Below are positions 6,082 through 8,622 of a DNA stretch of 8,622 nucleotides, one piece after another. Position 1 is the stretch's first letter. Each line of letters begins with the position of its first letter. Made by a program: the position numbers and the translations under genes. The stretch covers positions 1-8,622 of the forward strand of contig CAKQJZ010000086.1 of the NCBI GenBank assembly GCA_934247875.1, given 5' to 3'. Origin of the DNA: an uncultured Spirochaetales bacterium (GTDB lineage: Bacteria > Spirochaetota > Spirochaetia > Sphaerochaetales > Sphaerochaetaceae). A model generated the notes under the pieces. That model ran no database searches. It saw nothing but the letters and a program-made list of their open reading frames with translations, and was not told where the DNA came from.

Positions 6082-7110
6082 ATGGAAAAGAAGAATATCG
6101 ATTGGGCTAACCTTAGCTTTTCTTACACTCCAACAGATTATCGCTATGTAGCTAACTGGAAGAATGGCAAGTGGGAAGAGGGCGGTCTTGTAAAAGATGC
6201 TACAGTTACAATCAGTGAATCAGCTGGTGTACTTCAATATGCTCAGACTTGTTTTGAAGGTCTTAAAGTATATACAACAAAGAACGGCGACATTGTTGCT
6301 TTCCGTCCAGATCTGAATGCAGATAGATTGAAAGACAGTGCTAACCGCCTGATGATGCCTGTTGTTGAGAAAGAAGTATTTCTCAAGGCACTTGATGAGC
6401 TAGTAAAAGCAAACGCAGCATGGGTTCCTCCATATGGCAGTGGCGCAACACTATATATCAGACCATTCTTATTTGGTTCAGGTGCTGTTATCGGCGTAAA
6501 GCCAGCTCCAGAGTACCAGTTCAGAATGTTCTGTACTCCAGTAGGTCCTTATTTCAAGGGCGGCCTCAAGCCAATCAAGCTATATCTTTCAGAATACGAT
6601 AGAGCTGCGCCTCATGGCACAGGCCACATCAAGGCAGGCCTCAACTATGCTATGTCTATCTACGCAGGTGAGATTGCTCACGCTAATGGATACAGCGAGA
6701 ACATGTATCTTGATGCAGCTACTAGAACTTATGTTGAAGAGACTGGTGGTGCTAACTTCCTATTCGTTACTAAAGATGGCACATTGGTAACTCCTAAATC
6801 AGATTCTATTCTTCCATCTATCACAAGAAGATCTCTTATGTACGTTGGTGAGCATATCCTTGGCATGAAGTGTGAGCAGCGCAAAGTCCGATTTGATGAG
6901 ATCGGAGAATTTGCTGAGTGTGGTCTTTGTGGCACAGCTGCAGTTATCTCACCAGTTGGCTCAGTTACCAAGAGCGATGGAACTGAAATCAGATTCGCAT
7001 CTGGCATGGATGAGATCGGACCTGTTCTTAAGAAGCTCAGAGAGACTCTTACAGGTATCCAGATGGGTGATGTTCCTGCACCAGAGGGCTGGATCAGAAA
7101 GATTCTATAA
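6082..7110 (+). CDS. ilvE: Branched-chain amino acid aminotransferase
   Basis: This cytoplasmic PLP enzyme catalyses the final transamination giving leucine, isoleucine and valine from their 2-keto acids with glutamate, or the reverse in catabolism. The 342-residue length and sequence fit the group II bacterial/eukaryotic-like BCAT type (about 340-360). Visible landmarks are YAQTCFEGLKVY (53-64), ATLYIRPFLF (122-131), the PLP lysine K184 within GHIKAGLNYA (181-190), EETGGANFLFV (219-229) and GLCGTAAVISPVG (281-293), which contacts the cofactor phosphate. A CXXC pair (C280, C283) sits at the start of this last motif; human BCATs have a CXXC redox switch, but equivalence here is only a suggestion. 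The ATG at 6082 has AAGAGG (6070-6075) 6 nt upstream. A strong terminator follows. No T-box or leader peptide is seen in the 42-nt gap before it. Confidence 0.95.
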   Translation: MEKKNIDWANLSFSYTPTDYRYVANWKNGKWEEGGLVKDATVTISESAGVLQYAQTCFEGLKVYTTKNGDIVAFRPDLNADRLKDSANRLMMPVVEKEVFLKALDELVKANAAWVPPYGSGATLYIRPFLFGSGAVIGVKPAPEYQFRMFCTPVGPYFKGGLKPIKLYLSEYDRAAPHGTGHIKAGLNYAMSIYAGEIAHANGYSENMYLDAATRTYVEETGGANFLFVTKDGTLVTPKSDSILPSITRRSLMYVGEHILGMKCEQRKVRFDEIGEFAECGLCGTAAVISPVGSVTKSDGTEIRFASGMDEIGPVLKKLRETLTGIQMGDVPAPEGWIRKIL

Positions 7111-7130
7111 TCTTCACTATAAAAAGTGCG

Positions 7131-7160
7131 AGGCTTCAGAGTTTATCTGGGGCCTTTTCT
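7131..7160 (+). terminator. Intrinsic terminator of ilvE
   Basis: AGGCTTCAGA (7131-7140) pairs over ten positions with TCTGGGGCCT (7146-7155) around a GTTTA loop. Two of the pairs are U-G wobbles. A TTTTCTATTT tract follows at once. On the opposite strand the two wobbles become C-A mismatches, so the hairpin is weaker there, although TTTTT follows 5 nt beyond the stem. It therefore looks best suited to plus-strand transcripts. It overlaps the last codons of the convergent MATE gene. Confidence 0.8.
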
Positions 7161-8491
7161 ATTTCCAGCCAGTTGCTTCTTTTAAGATAGATCATGAAAG
7201 CGATAGTCGAGATTATCCAGGTAACAGGGTAGGCTGTATATAGCACTTCGATATGCTGAAATAGTCTTATCATGACATTTATGTAAACAACTCTGAAAAG
7301 GCACCATACAGATAGCATTACAGACATTGGAACAATAGCTTTGCCTGCACCTCTCAGTACACCTGCTGTGCAATGAGAAATAGTCAGGAAGCAGAAAAAC
7401 AGTGCCTCCATCCTCATTCTGTCTACTCCCATCTTGATTACTTCTGGATCTTTATTGAATAGAGCAATAAGCATTGGTGCAAAGAACATGAAAGATAAGC
7501 CAATAATCTCAGAAAGAATAGCTGGAAGCATTATTCCAAAACGTGCAGCGCTTTTAGCTCTTTCTTTATTGCCTGCTCCAAGATTCTGGCTTATTGAAGT
7601 AGTGAGTGCTAAAGAAAAGCAGGTGATAGGCAGAAATGCAAACCCTTCAAGTTTTGTATATGCGCCGCTTGCAGCAACTGCGACAGAGCCAAATGCATTG
7701 ATATTTGATTGCACTACGACATTAGCAATGTTTATTACTGAGTTCTGTATGCCAGTTGGAAAGCCATTGTATATGATTGCTTTGAGCTCTTTAGGATAGA
7801 ATCTGATTTTCTTGATCTGAAGCTTATAATCTTCATTTGTCTTTATAAGCCTTATTGCACTTAGAATTACAGATAATATCTGGCTTATGACTGTTGCAAG
7901 AGAAGCTGCACCGACTCCTAAATGGAATATAGCGATGAAAACGAGGTCAAGCACTACATTCACAAAAGATGAGAACATCAGATAATAAAGAGGATGTCTA
8001 CTGTCTCCAACAGCATTCATTATGCCCATCAGGATATTATATAGAAGTGTGAATATAAGGCCTGCAGAGTAGATTCTGAAATAAACTATAGACGCATCGA
8101 TTATATTCTCAGGAGTATCAATAAAGCGCAGAATTGATGGAGTGAGAATGAATGATATGATTGATAGAAACACCCCAGAGATAAGAGCAAGTGCGACGCT
8201 AGTGTGTATAGCTCGCTGAAGCTTGTCGCTATTTCTCTCTCCCTTAGCTCTTGCAATTACTACTCCGCCGCCAATAGCAAGGCCTGTGAAGAAGCCAATG
8301 ATCAGATTAGTCAGAGGATCTGAAGATGCAACAGAGGCAAGTGCTTCCTGGCCTAGGAAATTACCAACGATGATTGAGTCTGCAATACTATAGAATTGCT
8401 GGAATAGGTTGCCAATGAATAGAGGAACTGCAAAGAGGATTATCTCCTTTTTCAGATTCCCTTCTGTGAAATCTATAGTAGTGGTGTGCAT
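7136..8491 (-). CDS. MATE-family multidrug/metabolite efflux transporter
   Basis: This inner-membrane antiporter exports organic cations or drugs using a Na+ or H+ gradient. At 451 residues with about twelve hydrophobic segments in two halves, it has standard MATE size. The N-terminal part is characteristic: FAVPLFIGNLFQQFYSIADS with IIVGNFLGQEALASVASSDP after it (about 20-60), then NLIIGFFTGLAIGGGVVIAR (about 63-82). The second half begins near GFPTGIQNSVI and includes ISQNLGAGNKERA, the MATE repeat of the 'Q..GAG' motif, and CTAGVLRGAGKA. The ATG at 8491 is preferred because homologues start close to it. The frame extends to a TTG at 8569, but that extension looks non-coding. No clear ribosome site precedes ATG 8491. 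The substrate cannot be inferred, and nothing nearby points to one. Confidence 0.92.
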   Translation of the reverse strand: MHTTTIDFTEGNLKKEIILFAVPLFIGNLFQQFYSIADSIIVGNFLGQEALASVASSDPLTNLIIGFFTGLAIGGGVVIARAKGERNSDKLQRAIHTSVALALISGVFLSIISFILTPSILRFIDTPENIIDASIVYFRIYSAGLIFTLLYNILMGIMNAVGDSRHPLYYLMFSSFVNVVLDLVFIAIFHLGVGAASLATVISQILSVILSAIRLIKTNEDYKLQIKKIRFYPKELKAIIYNGFPTGIQNSVINIANVVVQSNINAFGSVAVAASGAYTKLEGFAFLPITCFSLALTTSISQNLGAGNKERAKSAARFGIMLPAILSEIIGLSFMFFAPMLIALFNKDPEVIKMGVDRMRMEALFFCFLTISHCTAGVLRGAGKAIVPMSVMLSVWCLFRVVYINVMIRLFQHIEVLYTAYPVTWIISTIAFMIYLKRSNWLEIEKAPDKL

Positions 8492-8510
8492 ATAACCGTT
8501 GTAGCACTTA

Positions 8511-8622
8511 ATGAGAGAAAGAGAAAGGCCATCGAAGTGGCCAATGCTGGAAGATATTGATAAAGACAACTACTATGAGATGACATTCCGTATTGTCAGA
8601 ACAAAGATAGCGAGTCTTAGTG
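8511..8622 (+). CDS. Possible start of a divergent gene, truncated by the window edge
   Basis: A plus-strand frame from ATG 8511 stays open for 37 codons to the window end, with an in-frame TAG just upstream at 8502. The predicted peptide is charged and tyrosine-containing (for example MLEDIDKDNYYEM, residues 12-24) and its codon choice resembles the neighbouring genes. No Shine-Dalgarno is seen before ATG 8511; an alternative start is ATG 8544, with GAAAGG about 14 nt upstream. I recognise no family. It would be divergent from the MATE gene. The frame is short, so chance cannot be excluded. Confidence 0.35.
   Translation, partial: MRERERPSKWPMLEDIDKDNYYEMTFRIVRTKIASLS
8527..8542. repeat. 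Small perfect hairpin GGCCA-N6-TGGCC
   Basis: GGCCA (8527-8531) and TGGCC (8538-8542) flank a 6-nt loop. On the minus strand the stem is followed by a pyrimidine tract (TTTCTCTTTCTCTC), giving it the look of a weak terminator or leader hairpin 36 nt before the MATE start codon. On the plus strand it would lie in the first codons of the possible divergent gene. Confidence 0.4.

Noticed and set aside
6729..7007. Minus-strand frame of 92 codons inside ilvE, and similar frames inside thiP, thiB, nnr and the MATE gene
   Set aside because: These are shadows of well-supported genes, with no ribosome sites and no recognisable protein features.
8492..8569. TTG start adding 26 residues to the MATE protein
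   Set aside because: The extra residues are Ser/Leu-rich and low in complexity, and family proteins start near the ATG at 8491.

Overview
The window is ordinary bacterial chromosome, tightly packed and AT-leaning. It holds eight complete protein genes, one possible partial gene at the right edge, and a clear TPP (thiamine pyrophosphate) riboswitch. The mature N-terminus predicted for the periplasmic binding protein, beginning Asn-Gly-Thr-Lys-Glu after a short signal peptide, is typical of spirochaete binding proteins. With the AT-leaning codon use, this suggests a host-associated spirochaete (Treponema or Sphaerochaeta relatives). That is an inference from style, not a proven placement.

Left half, minus strand (3840 down to 72): a promoter, a TPP riboswitch, then thiB-thiP-thiQ. 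Together these form a complete ABC importer for thiamine and its phosphates. The genes are 8 nt apart (thiB/thiP) or overlap by one base (thiP/thiQ), so they are very likely one transcript. The riboswitch leader has no obvious terminator. It does contain short segments that could alternately pair with the riboswitch core or with the thiB Shine-Dalgarno sequence, which suggests control of translation.

Centre, plus strand (3892 to 6039): a divergent run of three closely packed genes. They are nnr (bifunctional NAD(P)HX epimerase/dehydratase), an unrecognised small four-helix membrane protein, and a MutT-like Nudix hydrolase. Two of the three are metabolite-repair or sanitising enzymes. Then comes ilvE (branched-chain aminotransferase), 42 nt further on, possibly with its own promoter and ending in a good intrinsic terminator at 7131-7160.

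Right end: a MATE-family efflux transporter on the minus strand (7136-8491), convergent with ilvE. Its last codons lie inside the ilvE terminator. Upstream of it, a plus-strand frame open to the window edge (8511-8622) may be the start of a divergent gene.

I found no mobile element, CRISPR array, tRNA or rRNA. No stretch over 300 bases lacks a gene. The most notable points are the riboswitch's possible translational mechanism, a TOBE-like extension on ThiQ, and the head-to-head pairing of thiamine uptake with a metabolite-repair operon carrying an unknown membrane protein.
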